Assembly (NCBI GenBank): GCA_018340375.1 | Contig: JAFFJZ010000009.1 | Location: 15,392,501 to 15,456,500 of the forward strand | Reading direction: 5' to 3' | DNA: 64,000 bases | Source: Gonatopus flavifemur | Taxonomy: Eukaryota > Arthropoda > Insecta > Hymenoptera > Dryinidae | Shown: in pieces, positions 47,299 to 59,179 of the stretch | Numbering within the stretch: the stretch's first letter is position 1 | Layout of the letters: every line of letters starts with the position of its first letter | Program-made: the position numbers and the translations under genes | Notes under the pieces: generated by a model | What the model was told of the DNA's origin: nothing | What the model saw: only the letters and a program-made list of their open reading frames with translations | The model's database searches: none

Positions 47299-48623
47299 TA
47301 ATTCGACTATAGACTTTTGATTAAGCACATTATGAACTTGATCCGTTCATGCGATACTAAGATATAAACGTTTTTTCTCATTTTTCATGCGATCGAATTA
47401 TCAGGATACCTTGTCAATCGGTTTCTTCTTGTGTGATAGAATTTCTTCATCCACTCTGTCTCTTTCTTTTTCGATGCTTGATATATATTGTGTCTTTTCC
47501 TTTCCCCAACATCTAATAGCGTTCGTCTCCGTATCTATGATCTCCGTGTATGATAGTGTGTAGTTTAATATGTCAACAGTGTGACAGTTTATGATACGAA
47601 ATAATACGAAATGTGAGTTGATTAGTTTATTGTATTGTAATCTAATCACAAGACATTGAAGAATAACATCACAACACGAAATGGAGGGATTACAGGTCAT
47701 TATTATAGAATGAATTCAAATAAAATAATGATGAATGGCATGAAGTGGTTGTCTGAAGGTAATTATAAAATGAATGTAATTTTTATAAGTGAATAATAGC
47801 TTGTGATCAGAAATTGAAGTTTTGTGAACACACATCAATAAAATATGGGAAGGTTGGGAAACATTTGAGAATAATGTCAGTGTCTGAGCACTTTGATTAT
47901 ACTGAAACATATAAGACATTTCGAATCAAAATTACAAACTATAGATTTTCCAACCTTTCGATTTTTGAACGAATTGATCACATTTGTAATTTGATTATAA
48001 TCGAAGGCACATTCCAACTGTTATCCATGTCAATTCATATAATCAGGTATTCATAACCTCAACCTGCTGACAATCTATCTTCTTAGACATATCTTGTTGA
48101 ATTCTTCCAAGAGGATATCTTTCACGTGCTCCTAAAAGATATGTCCGAGATATCTTGCATGGTCGTCTTGGAGATATCTTGAATCAAGAAATCTTTTAGA
48201 AATCTTTCACAAGATGTCTTTCCAACACTTCTGAAAGATATATTTAAGGACTCTTCAAGAGCGTTCTTGAAGATTTCTTAATTGAGTATTCTTTTAGATA
48301 TCTTCAAGAAGTGCGTGCTGTGTGGGTGCTTTATGAAATCTTAATCACAATTCAGGTAAAAAAAATTCTCAACAATTCTTCGGTTTTTTGCATGAAATCG
48401 CTGCATTTTTCACACCTCGAATTTGAAGGATTTCGACAAAATTTTTATGAAATAATATGTCCCATTGACGTTCTTCAATAATTTTATACTCTGCCACAGC
48501 GTTGAATGTATGTATGTCAAAAGGTGCATATTTTACGTTAGGAGAGAGTGGGGTGATGGAGAACACCTAAATGGAGAGTCGAATAAAACAATTCCACACC
48601 GGAAAGAAAACTCTGGAACAGTC
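47299..48623. other. No gene seen
   Basis: AT-rich. 48080-48330 contains many GATATCTT/AAGATATC-type segments and ends in GCGTGCTGTGTGGG, which looks like a degenerate MITE. The open frames at 47401-47700 and 47814-48056 show no recognisable domain. Confidence 0.45.
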
Positions 48624-48636
48624 AACGTTAGGACAT

Positions 48637-48735
48637 CCCGTAGGGAAATTTACTCCATTCTGAACCAAAATACTCTAAAAAGTTGGAGTAAAAATGTAGT
48701 ATTTCGGTTCAGAATGGAGTAAATTTCCCTACGGG
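48637..48735. mobile_element. 99-bp hairpin MITE inside the left TIR
   Basis: CCCGTAGGGAAATTTACTCC and its exact complement form ~38-bp arms around AAAAAGTTGGAGTAAAAA. AT is present on both sides. It splits the terminal repeat of the 2.86-kb element. Confidence 0.65.
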
Positions 48736-48894
48736 ATCAATAGCTGACGTCCGTAGAAAGATCAGAGTACAGAATTCACTGGTTCCTCTCTACCAAACAC
48801 GAACGCGAAATGTCCTCAGGCATCAGTCGAAAATGTGTTGGACGCCAATCAATGATGTACTGGACATGGATCAGTGATGTCCCAGGCAATGTGA

Positions 48895-49805
48895 ATTACT
48901 ATGAACTGTTGGCACGATAGATACTTATAAGGGACAGATTGTCAAAAATTACTTAAAAATAACTTCATTGGACTATGCATGCAGTTATAAATAATTATAT
49001 ATGAACTAATTATTAGGTCCATTTGCAAGAATCAGAATCAACTAAATATTTATATTGTTGCATGTGAGGTATGGTAGTGAACGAAATTCCCTATGCTTGT
49101 AATTTGAGAGATGATCTTTCTAACGGTAAGAATCTTAAACTCCATTTATAACTACATCTATCATTCGATGAAGTTATGTACAAATATTTTTTGGAATCAA
49201 ATCACAGTCAAGTATCCATCATCCCAATTGTCAGAAAGAATGTACTATCGCTACCACTTTTGTAAACCTCTGATGATTTTTCAGGTGATCAAGTGGAATG
49301 AAGTGATGTCATTCCTTCGATCCACAATCTGTATGAAGTGAAATGACCAGCCATTTGGTTGACATAAATTCTTTGCGAATAAGAAGTAGGTATCCACAAC
49401 ACTTGAGTCGATAAAAAAATTGACTTACATATTGGGAGCGCAGTGAGTTTTCTCTACTCTGACTATCATGAACCATTGGCACGATAGATACTTATAAGAG
49501 ATATTGATTGTCAAAAATTACTTGAAATAACTTCATTGAACTATACATGTATTTATAAATAATTAGATATGAACAAATTATTCAGTCAATTTGTAAGAAT
49601 GAAAATCAATTGAATATTTCTCATGTCCCATGTAATTTATGGTAATGAAGGGAATTCCCTGTGCTTGTAATTTGACAGATGATTTTTTATTGCTAAAACC
49701 CTTAGGCTCCATTTATAACCACATATATGTATTGTTCAATAAATTGATGTAGAAATACTCTTTGGAAGCAAATCACAGTTGAGTATCCATCGTGCCAGTA
49801 GTTCA
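48895..49805 (+). repeat. ~575-bp-spaced direct duplication
   Basis: 48895-49230 and 49470-49805 share GGCACGATAGATACTTATAA, TGTCAAAAATTACTT, CTTGTAATTTGA and GGAAGCAAATCACAG-like landmarks in order. It lies inside the 2.86-kb element. The rest of that element (49806-50960) shows no gene. Confidence 0.65.
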
Positions 49806-50963
49806 TTTTGATCAGAGAAAGGAAATTCACTGCGCTTTCAATATAAATGTAAGATAATATCTTTAACGATTCAAGTCATACTTATTCGTAGACAATTTAT
49901 TCCAACAAACTTACAGTTCATTTTATATTATGCACATTGTTTGAGTGAGGAAGTCATTTCACGTCACTTATCAAAAGACACTCCACTTCACTTTAAGTGA
50001 TTAAGGTAACTCAATCAGAAGCTCACATATATAAGTGAGCAAAATGATAATGAATGCCAATGATACACGAACTTCACTTTGAAGCATTAAAAAAATCCGT
50101 GACCGCTCTTTTCTTTGAATAATCTAAATGAAAGAGATCTATGTGACTTTTACATACCATAAATATGGTTCCACAAAAGTCTCCTTTGGGATTTGATTTT
50201 GATGAGAAACAGGGACACTTGAAGAATCATGACGATACATTCATAACTTGTAATTTTTTTTTAGTCCACTTCTTACACACAACATAATGTGAATAATTTT
50301 TCAATGGAAAGCACAAAATAATGAATTCAAACCAAAATATAATCTTATCACAAAAATCACTTTGATTCATCACTGTTATAAAGAATTTTATGTTTTATTA
50401 GATACAAAAAAAAACAAATTCCAAAAGTAGGGTTATGTCTTTATGTTATGTTTATTGGAATCACTTTTCTAAGCACTGTCAATTTTATCACTTATATTTT
50501 ACGGGAATGAATTTTGACAATTTTTCAGCGCGATGATTCCGATATGTAAAAGTACGAAGAATGTGTAGTTTAAATGTAGCGGGTCAACTTTCGTGGTACA
50601 ACCGCCAGGGGACTGGTGGAACTGTTTACTAGCAAATGTCTTTATCAAATAAGCTCGGAAATTCAAAGTGCGGAATAGCTACGTTGGCAAGGTGGTAGGT
50701 TTCGATCGGTTAGGTAGGTAGGTAGAGCAGGTTCGGTTCCCCGTTAGGTTAAAAACTTTTCACCATCGCCAACAAAGTTATTCCAGACATTAATGATTAA
50801 TGTGTGTCATATTGCCTTTCTACCAACACATAGTGAAAGCGAAGTCTGATGTTATTTTTTTCTATCATCTTTGAATAAATCAATAAAAGTAAATTTGGTG
50901 AAATTCCACGAAAAGATATGATAAGTTAAAGATGATAAGTTAAAGTTGATATTTATATAAAAT

Positions 50964-51052
50964 TCCCAGATAGCACAATAGTTTAGAAAGAGGTCTATAT
51001 GAATACATTGTATTCATTATGAACTCTTTTAGAACTCTTGTGCTATCTGGGA
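50964..51052. mobile_element. 89-bp MITE, TCCCAGATAGCACAA ends
   Basis: TCCCAGATAGCACAA and TTGTGCTATCTGGGA are exact inverted ends. The centre has CATTATGAACTCTTTT. A relative with CACAG(C/T)ACA ends and a similar centre is at 54893-54971. Confidence 0.6.
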
Positions 51053-51493
51053 TTACTACATCTTTGACTCGCATTTTTCTCCGTGTAACCTTTTCATGTA
51101 TAGTTTTTTTCAAGTTTTTCACTATTTGTTGATGAGTAACTAGTGAGTATGGCTAGTGAGTGCCTCATCATGTTGAGCGTTACATAACTCACAAGGCCCT
51201 TGTTCGTTTTACTTGCAAGGCCCTTACTATGACAGAGTTGAACTTGCGAGTGCCTCGAATTTTACTTGAGACAATTCCTACCAGGGACGTCGTTGATTCA
51301 TGGTAGATGGTATTTAAAGATGTATGCACATTGCTGAATACGTTTCCGTACGAGAATGAGTGTCTTACTGCAGTTCATCTTCGGTAGATCACCAACAATG
51401 AATTGTACATCAACACTTGATGTCAATGAGAGGAACCAGTGAGTTTTGTACTCTGATCCTCCTACGGACATCAGCCATCAATTTCCTAACGTT

Positions 51494-52000
51494 AGATGTT
51501 ACAGAATTTTATTTTCAATTACATTCTTAATTTCCCAAGGTAAGATGCATTTTTTATCAAAAAACAAAACTATTGATGTTCCGAATTACCCTACATCTAC
51601 ATGATATTCTCGAATAAGATGATAATTAGAATCAATAAGCACTCAAATCACCAGAACGGTTCTTCAGTGTATATTAACCCATGATATATTCTTTATGCGC
51701 CCATAAGTAATACTCAAAACACATCATTCAAACCATAGCATAAGAATATTTATGTTCTTTAAACAGAGAATGAAAGAACATTTGTTTTATCCACGGGATA
51801 TATTTTTAAACAGGTGTTTCCCTTACTATATAAATCTTACGTGCGTCACCTTTTATATTTATTCTTCTGAAGTTCAAATCGTTTATTGGAACGAATTGAT
51901 AATCGAATAACAAAATAATCAGCTGTCAGAGTCCCAAAGTTTTGCGATACATTCTTCAAACGATATTTTCAGGTCCGAGGAATTAATTCGGAAACACAAA
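51494..52000. other. No gene seen
   Basis: AT-rich sequence between the 2.86-kb element and the next tandem array. No reading frame here is convincing. Confidence 0.4.
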
Positions 52001-52821
52001 CACCGATGCACAGTGGGGCCAGAACCCAAAAAGTTGGAAAAAATTATAAGGAGTTCTCAGAATTGCTTGGAAATTGGTATCAGGGAGTTTCGGGGATCGC
52101 TGATTATGAATCCGTTGTAAAAATTGCAAAAATTAAAATGGCGGATCCAATATGGCGAACAAAATTTCGAAAATTCATCGGATTTCTTTGAAACTCAGTT
52201 CCAAATGGTTTTTTAGGTTGCTAATTATGAATCCGTTGTAAAAATTGCGAAATTCGAAATAGCGGATCCAATATGGCGGACGAAAATTCGAAGATTCATC
52301 GAATTCCTTTAAAACTCAGTATCTGATAGTTTTTGGGGTTGCTCATCACGAATCCGTTGTAAAAATCACGAAATGCAAAATGGCGGATCCAAGATGGCGG
52401 ACCAAATTTCGAAAATTCATCAGATGTCTTTGAAACTCAGTATCAAATAGTTTTTCAGGTTGCTGATTACGAATCCGTTGTCAAAATTGCGAAATTCAAA
52501 TTGTTTGACCCGATATGGTGGATGAGAACGGAATGGCAAATGTATAAAATTCTACACGACAACGCCGGATTTATAATCATCGACTCTGAAAAACCCCGAG
52601 TGCGAAGTGTAAAGGACAACCGACGAATATGAGCATCTTAGTCCACCATATTGGAATTTGAAAATTTTGTCAACCGATCCAGTGACTCCGCAAACTTCCT
52701 AGCGCGAAATTTAAAGAAAATCCGATAAATTTGAGAATTTTGGTCCGCCATATTGGATCTGCCATTTTGAATTTAGGAATTCTGACAGTCGATTTATAAT
52801 CAGTGACCCCGAAAACCCCTG
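52001..52821. repeat. ~120-bp tandem array (GGATCCAATATGGCGGA type)
   Basis: At least four direct units have GATTATGAATCCGTTGTAAA, GCGGATCCAATATGGC and AAACTCAGTATC. After about 52560, inverted units appear (TCCGCCATATTGGATCTGCC). The array stops in mid-unit at 52821, where a different sequence beginning CACAGTAAAAA takes over. Confidence 0.7.
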
Positions 52822-53139
52822 CACAGTAAAAAGAAAATCTTAATTTCATATTATACTGACTTTCAGATAAGACTGAAAGTCAGCAACGAACCAGGTTTAA
52901 GCTATCATAGAAATTTAAAATCAAACAGTGCGGTATGAAAGTGAATTAAGGTAAATTTATCTTAAATTATCGTGCGAAAATATGATGATTTATAGAAAGC
53001 AGTGCGTAAATTCAGTCGAATTAATCTGATTATTATTCAAGCAAAATATTCCTCAAATTATGCGGACTTAGTCTAATTTTCAGTTTGACGATTTTGAATA
53101 CCCCGCGTCCTTTCTTTTGTGAATCCAAGATAGCAACAC

Positions 53140-54415
53140 GTGGTACCGGCGTTGAATTCGATGTACCTCAAATTGAGTTATAAGCAAAATAAGGAGAGAA
53201 GGCCCCAAAAAAGTGGTGCAAGACGGAACAATTGTGATATGTCTTTAAAAGGTGAGTAAAATTTATAATTTTCAGTATATATATCATTTATTATTTGGAA
53301 AATGTAAAACATGAAAAACCTAACCTCAATATTTTGACATGGTTTTGTGTGGGAGTAACTTGCAACTGCTTGCAGCTATTCTGTACATCCTGTGTGAAGA
53401 GTGAGAGTATTTTTGATTTCATTTGAGTTAATTTTGATCAATTTGAATAAAGATAACTCATTAAAAATTCATTATTTCAGTATGACAAGTATGCGATCAA
53501 ATCCAATTTTCCAAATTAACATCATGTAATTTTACAGTCAATAAGACATTCAAAATTTTATAGTTTCACAAATTTTAAACCGTTTTTCTGTTATTGCAAA
53601 TCATTCTGGAATAAAGATTTTTAAGAAAATCAATATACTCTTCTCATCGTAGACAAATTTCAACATTCTCTCATACGCATGCATGAATTTAATATGTTAC
53701 AGTTTCTCAGAGGTTCATTCCAAGTCTGCATGTACAATAGATTCTGCGCTGAATATAATTATGACTCCATCCCTAATTGTCTGTCATAATTGAAATATTG
53801 GATTTCTGTATGAAGATAAAAAATCAAGAACACGAATAGAAAATTGCCACGACGGATAGAATTTATACATAGGAAAGCAGCTACCAAAGCATAGGAATTC
53901 AAAATCATTTTGTGCTGTTAAAAGGTAAGTGAACTTGATCATTTTTGATAAATGTATCTAATTATTTAGTACAGAAATCAAATTCAAGAATTTTAACCTC
54001 AATATTATCATATGGTTTGATGCTATACCAATTTGAAAGTATTTTTAATATATTGTTGTGACCATTGTTCCATTCTCTATATATTTCAAATGATTATTGT
54101 ACTAAACAACTCTTTTGGAAAAGGTTAATCGTGTAGTACATGTCATTTTCATATAATAAGTAAGCGATCAAATCCAAATTTCCAAGTTATCGTGACATGA
54201 TTATACAGTTGATGGGATATTCAGAACCTTATATTCCAATAAATTTTCAATAATTATATTACACAACAAGTCTGTTGAAAAACGTTAATCATGTAGTACA
54301 TGAAATTTCCATGTAACAAGTATGCGATCAAGTTAAAATTTTCAAGTTATCGTGACATAATTATGCAGTCAATGAGGTATTCAGAACTTTATATTTCCAT
54401 CAATTTTCAAATGTT
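53140..54415 (+). repeat. Duplicated 5'-flank segments with splice-donor-like sites
   Basis: 53222-53590 and 53915-54245 share TTAAAAGGT(G/A)AGT, TAACCTCAATATT and GCGATCAAATCCAA in the same order. A third, shorter copy at 54312-54415 repeats AAGTATGCGATCAA. The GTGAGT and GTAAGT sites at 53232 and 53928 could close 5' untranslated exons that splice to the acceptor at 56013. Confidence 0.45.
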
Positions 54416-54892
54416 TCCATGTCATTCATTTTCTGTTTGAGAATCATTCTTCTTGCTATTGATTTTTGAGCTTATGACTCATATATTAGAGTATGTTTTT
54501 TAATCGATGCATCCTATAATGCATTGAGAAATCTCCCATAAGAACCTCATTCATCATTCAATTTCACAAATTTTCCCATTAGTTCCAACAGATTGAAAAT
54601 GTGGAAACTCCCGATAAAAACCGTTTGCCTGATGAAATAGAAAAAATTTCAATCATTCAATCAGATATCTCTTATACAGACCAATATAATATGTGAAGTC
54701 TGATTAATTCCCATGAAATACAGATTTTTTAATTGGTGAATCCCCGATTGAAACCTATAGAGAAGAGATTTCGATAAATTCTTATTGATTTTGAATCGGT
54801 GATTGAACTTTTCCGATTGACCCTATTCAGTTCGATTGATTTAGAATCGGTTTCTATCGGATCTTATCGGATTTTTTAACCAGGGTACACAG

Positions 54893-54971
54893 CACAGAAG
54901 TTTAAACAGAATTCTTGAGTATACATAATGAACTCTTCATGGACTCTATCTGAACTGGTGTACTGTGTGGG
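54893..54971. mobile_element. ~79-bp MITE related to that at 50964
   Basis: Imperfect inverted ends (CACAGCACAGAAGTT and the complement of AACTGGTGTACTGTGTG) surround a centre with CATAATGAACTCTT, like the 50964 copy. Confidence 0.45.
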
Positions 54972-56013
54972 TAGTGTTGATATTCACCTCACCCTGAATA
55001 CGTATCTTTCTTTCACTTTTCTAAATAACGCGCATAACCCTGGTGAAAATAAAGTGTAAGTTCGCGCAAAGAAGTGACATTTTCATACTCAAAAAGCGCG
55101 AAATGTCTCTCAGAGTTCATTCGTCCACAATTTCGGCAATACTTCGTTGCTTTGTGAACATTTCAGTTTTGCACAGATATAACTGTATGATTGAATATTA
55201 CCATATTATGACCTCCATATATCCATATATACTAATATATTATTTCATATTAGTACATACGGAAAATGATGGAATCGCAAGGTTGAAATGAAGGTTAGTA
55301 GATTATAATAGGATTCATAAAAGGAAACCAATTCCAATTTGATAAAACCCGAAAAAATCCGGAAGAACCCGTAAAACCCCAATGAAAGCCGGTGGGGCGG
55401 GTTTTCACAGCGAAAATCCGGGTTTTTTTCCAACCCTAAAGGAAATACAAAGTCATCAATACCCCACAAACAATGAAAAAACCTATGAGCTTCGTAAAAT
55501 GTCGCACATAAAATTTCACAAAGTGAATAATAGAATTTCTAAATCACACAAAACACAAAAACATACCTCGAAACCACATATGTTCATTTCTGTTTTTCTG
55601 TTCTCAAAAAATCACGAAAAAATGCTGTTTTGGCATTTTCTCATTCAAGACACTTCCTTTAAGGATGGGATGAATTTCGGCAGATGAAGTTGGAATGATT
55701 GTACAGCCTTTGCTATTTTAAATTTATTCGCCTAAGTCATTCTGATACGTATGTGACTGCGCAAATAAAAATTATGTCAACAACGCTTTAAGATTTATGC
55801 ATTTCAAATGAAAATGATGTTTTTCCTTCAAATCTTCATTGTTCAAATTGAAATTCTCTTATAAAACAAGCAATGCTAAAAATATTAAGTCAACAGGAAA
55901 CTGATAAATTTATATGGAAATTGTTTGATCTATGAAATCCATCATTACTATGTGAATATTGAGTAATTTTATGAATCAATTGAGAGAACATATGGAAAAA
56001 TATTTTGCTTCAG
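54972..56013. other. Upstream region of the 835-aa gene; no separate gene
   Basis: Contains a CCCTGGTGAAAATAAAGTGT fragment near 55038, resembling the MITE at 36965. Open frames such as 55382-55687 have no recognisable domain. The end, TATTTTGCTTCAG at 56001-56013, looks like a splice acceptor immediately before the ATG. Confidence 0.4.
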
Positions 56014-58521
56014 ATGCTGAATTGTACATACTGCCAAGAAAACTTTCAAAACTATGATAGTTTCATCAAACACATGAGAAGATATCATCTGAATCGACCT
56101 AATCTGAATATACCTTGCAAGTTCTCGAAATGTCCAAAAACTTTCCGGAATTTTCGATCATTAACATCCCACATATCAAGATGTCATACACGCATTTCCG
56201 TAGATGATGTTGAAAGTGATGTGGAAATACAAACAGCCTCCAATGAGAATGATCTTGAACTTCCATGTCATAATGAAAATGATGTTGAACTTTCACAGCA
56301 TGATGAAGAACATGAAAATGAAAACGGAAACTTAATTGAGCCTGATAACTTCCACTATCATCTTGATGCCCCGGATTCTGAAGACAGCAAAATGGAAATG
56401 GCTGAAGCTCAATTTATTCTTAACCTTCGTGCCAAGAATATCCCTGCACCACTGATACAAAACATCCTCGAAAACACAGAAATGTTGATAAAATCCAGTG
56501 TGGAAAATTTTAGTGAGAAACTAAAAATTGCTCTTCAAAATAAAGGAATTGATTTAAAAGAGATAATAAATATTGATGAAGCAGTGGAAAGTTCTTGTGG
56601 AGTGTTTGCAAAAATTAAAACGAAATGGAAACAGAATAATTTCTTCAAAAAGCATATGTCCGTTATAACACCGAAAATTATCACGTTAGGTACGAATACG
56701 GTTAAAACTGGGGAGTGCAATGTGGATGAAAACAGAAATGTCAAAGTACGCCGTGATCAAATGGCTTTCGTGTCAATCATTGATGTTATCAAAAATCTGC
56801 AGAGTAACGAACATTATAAACCCTTATTTGAATCCGATACATCAAGTGTAGAAGATATTTTACGCTCTTTCAAAGATGGTTCTATTGCGAAGTCTCATAA
56901 ACTACTACAGGAAAACCCTAACGCGTTTAAAATAATTTTATATTTCGACGAACTTAATTTAACTGATACTGTTTCATCGAGACCTTCTCAAATGGGAATG
57001 TTTTACTTTACTCTGGAAAATATCAGCCCTCGCTATAGATTAAGTTTGCATTCCATCAACTTAATTGCAGCCGTAGATTCCGATTTACTAAAAACTTATC
57101 CTATGAAAGATATAATGGAACCTATTGTGAATGATTTACAATTGCTTGAAAATGGCATCACCATGTCAGATGGAACTCATCTATATGGAACCTTGATAAG
57201 TTTCATAGGGGATAATTTGGCTGCGCACAAAGTCGGAGGTTTCAAACAAGGTTTCACCGCCACCCATTGCTGCAGATACTGTATGGCTACTCAAGATGAA
57301 GTCCATTCATTAACAACAGAAGATCCTTCTCTATTGAGAACAATCGATCAATACAATGAACATATCGAAACTTTGAAACAAGCATCCACGCGTAAAGAAT
57401 GGGAAATCTTGAGCAAAAGTTACGGAATTAACACAGAATGTTCTCTGAATTCATTGAAGTTTTATCATGTGATTGGTGGTATGCCGCCAGACATTTTCCA
57501 TGATATATTTGAGGGATGCCTTTCTAGGACGTTACAGGTAGTTCTGAGTCATTTTCTGCAAGGAAACGATAATATAATGTCCGTCGATTGTTTCAATGAA
57601 AAATTGATGGAGTTTGATTACGGATTTTCTGAAACCAAACCTTCCATTATTTTACCACAACACCTCAAACCAGGAGGTTGTTTACATCAAACTGGTGCGC
57701 AGATGTGGTCGTTGGGAATAATAACTCCCCTAATCTTAGGGCCTCACATTAATTACAATAATGAATATTGGACAAATTACCTCCTTTTATTAGAAATCAC
57801 AGCTTTAATTTGTGCTCATGAAATTTCGTTGGCAATGGTAGATTATTTGAAGTTGATTATTGAAGAATACCTTCATACTTTTCAAAGAGTTTATCAAACC
57901 CATCTCATCCCGAAGCAACACTTCTTAATTCATTATCCATCATTTATCATGAAATTTGGACCGTTGTACAATTTTAATACAATCCGTATGGAAGCCAAGC
58001 ACCAGTATTTTGTGGACATGATGAGACATGCTAAGTGTTTTAAAAATATATCATATTCCATGGCAAATAAACACCAACTGTATCAGTCATACATTACGGG
58101 AGATACAATCGTGAAACCACCGGAGTATGGTGTGATGACCAGAATCAATCGGCATAATCTGCCTTTTCAACATCTTATCCATGATAAAACCAATAAATTG
58201 ACAACATTGTCATGGATCATTATTGATGGAATAAAATATAAGCCGGGATCTTTCATAATGGTAAATTATATACATTCTTTACCATGTTTCGCTTCAATTT
58301 CAGCCATTGTTTTTGCTGAAGAAAGAATTTTATTTGCATGTCGGAAAGTGCAAACTATGAAGCATGAGTTGCATTTGAATGCTTATGACATTTCTGTTTC
58401 GCATGATGCTTATGAAATATTTGAACATAAGTCACTGTACTGCCACGATGTTTATCATGCCCATAATGTGATTGGGAAGTACTTTATAATTGTCAAACGG
58501 TGCGTGGGGAATATTCATTAG
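56014..58521 (+). CDS. 835-aa C2H2 zinc-finger, transposase-like protein (intact)
   Basis: A single uninterrupted exon. ATG 56014 follows a splice-acceptor-like TTGCTTCAG, so an untranslated first exon is likely. Two C2H2 fingers (residues ~4-25 and ~34-58) suggest DNA binding. An acidic, Asn/Glu-rich linker follows (~65-130). The core has YFDELNL (D312), a GMFYFTLENISPRYR block (~328), GDNLAAH (D400), a Cys cluster HCCRYCMA (~418-425), PPDIFHDIFEG (~492) and RMEAKHQYF (E660). I recall these blocks from a widespread animal family of uncharacterised zinc-finger proteins. The spaced D, D and E would fit an RNase-H-like transposase fold, but that assignment is inference. No nonsense codon or frameshift, unlike almost every other element here, implies recent activity or selection. 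The neighbour downstream on the same strand is the 530-aa gene, 1.6 kb away. Confidence 0.75.
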   Translation: MLNCTYCQENFQNYDSFIKHMRRYHLNRPNLNIPCKFSKCPKTFRNFRSLTSHISRCHTRISVDDVESDVEIQTASNENDLELPCHNENDVELSQHDEEHENENGNLIEPDNFHYHLDAPDSEDSKMEMAEAQFILNLRAKNIPAPLIQNILENTEMLIKSSVENFSEKLKIALQNKGIDLKEIINIDEAVESSCGVFAKIKTKWKQNNFFKKHMSVITPKIITLGTNTVKTGECNVDENRNVKVRRDQMAFVSIIDVIKNLQSNEHYKPLFESDTSSVEDILRSFKDGSIAKSHKLLQENPNAFKIILYFDELNLTDTVSSRPSQMGMFYFTLENISPRYRLSLHSINLIAAVDSDLLKTYPMKDIMEPIVNDLQLLENGITMSDGTHLYGTLISFIGDNLAAHKVGGFKQGFTATHCCRYCMATQDEVHSLTTEDPSLLRTIDQYNEHIETLKQASTRKEWEILSKSYGINTECSLNSLKFYHVIGGMPPDIFHDIFEGCLSRTLQVVLSHFLQGNDNIMSVDCFNEKLMEFDYGFSETKPSIILPQHLKPGGCLHQTGAQMWSLGIITPLILGPHINYNNEYWTNYLLLLEITALICAHEISLAMVDYLKLIIEEYLHTFQRVYQTHLIPKQHFLIHYPSFIMKFGPLYNFNTIRMEAKHQYFVDMMRHAKCFKNISYSMANKHQLYQSYITGDTIVKPPEYGVMTRINRHNLPFQHLIHDKTNKLTTLSWIIIDGIKYKPGSFIMVNYIHSLPCFASISAIVFAEERILFACRKVQTMKHELHLNAYDISVSHDAYEIFEHKSLYCHDVYHAHNVIGKYFIIVKRCVGNIH

Positions 58522-58588
58522 GTTTGTAAACATTCAACTTTTGAGCACACTATTGATAATTTGATTTTTATTTCTCTTCGACACTTCC

Positions 58589-59179
58589 TAACCATTGGCT
58601 GCCACGCTGAGGTGTATTGTACCCCAGACCTCGAAGAACTGTAGTTTGAAGGTTAATGGGAAAAAAAGATTTACCAGCGTCATCTTTCCACAATTGAATC
58701 AAAACACTTACTTTGTAGACACATAGCATCTGTCTGGAAGCGCCAGTCTTGCTTAATTTTCATTCTATCAATAAATAAGTGATCAAGTTTCAAGGAATGA
58801 GAAAATTGATTTTGTTAAAAAATGTCACCTGTCGAGATGTTGACCTTCTTTAATGAAAACTCCTCCTGGGCTTATTTTTTATCAGTTGAGTGGATCTCTA
58901 GGTACCGAGTACCTAGTTGAATTTTGAGATTATTTAATGAGAAATTTAGATTTCCAGAATTTTTTGGTCAAACAACTCGTTTTCCATGGTTTTTGAGATA
59001 TTGATAATTCTGGTTTTTTATAATCAGCTCGAGAATTGATCCAATATTGCACTCCATCATCAAACGAGATCTTGGGATATACTAAAAAATTTTTCAAGTC
59101 ACAATATCACTTACAAAATTTCTATTATCGATTTTTTTGGCTGTGGTGCGTTACACCCCAGTGTGGCAGCTGGCGGTTA
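58589..59179. mobile_element. ~590-bp TIR element between the two genes
   Basis: TAACCATTGGCTGCCAC at the left pairs with the complement of the right end, TAACCGCCAGCTGCCAC, and the match continues through (A/G)CTG(A/G)GGTGTA for about 40 bp. The interior is non-coding. Target duplication is not clear. 59180-60099 shows no gene. Confidence 0.5.

Larger units (their letters stand above)
48630..51487. mobile_element. 2.86-kb non-autonomous TIR element with AACGTT target
   Basis: After removing a MITE at 48637-48735, the left end reads AGGACAT, CAATAGCTGACGTCCGTAG, and AGATCAGAGTAC. It pairs for about 75 bp with the right end (51487 to ~51425). AACGTT lies on both sides (48624-48629 and 51488-51493). 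The interior is non-coding and contains an internal tandem duplication and a small MITE. Confidence 0.6.

Noticed and set aside
47401..48056. Frames of 67-99 aa on both strands
   Set aside because: No domain, no repeat family and unremarkable length for AT-rich sequence.
50660..50760. Possible second tRNA-like or SINE head (GGTTCGGTTCCCC, TTGGCAAGGTGG)
   Set aside because: Box spacing and flanks are poor, and there is no target duplication; left uncalled.
55382..55687. 101-aa frame upstream of the 835-aa gene
   Set aside because: Low-complexity, Lys/His-rich, no domain, and no splice site linking it to the gene.
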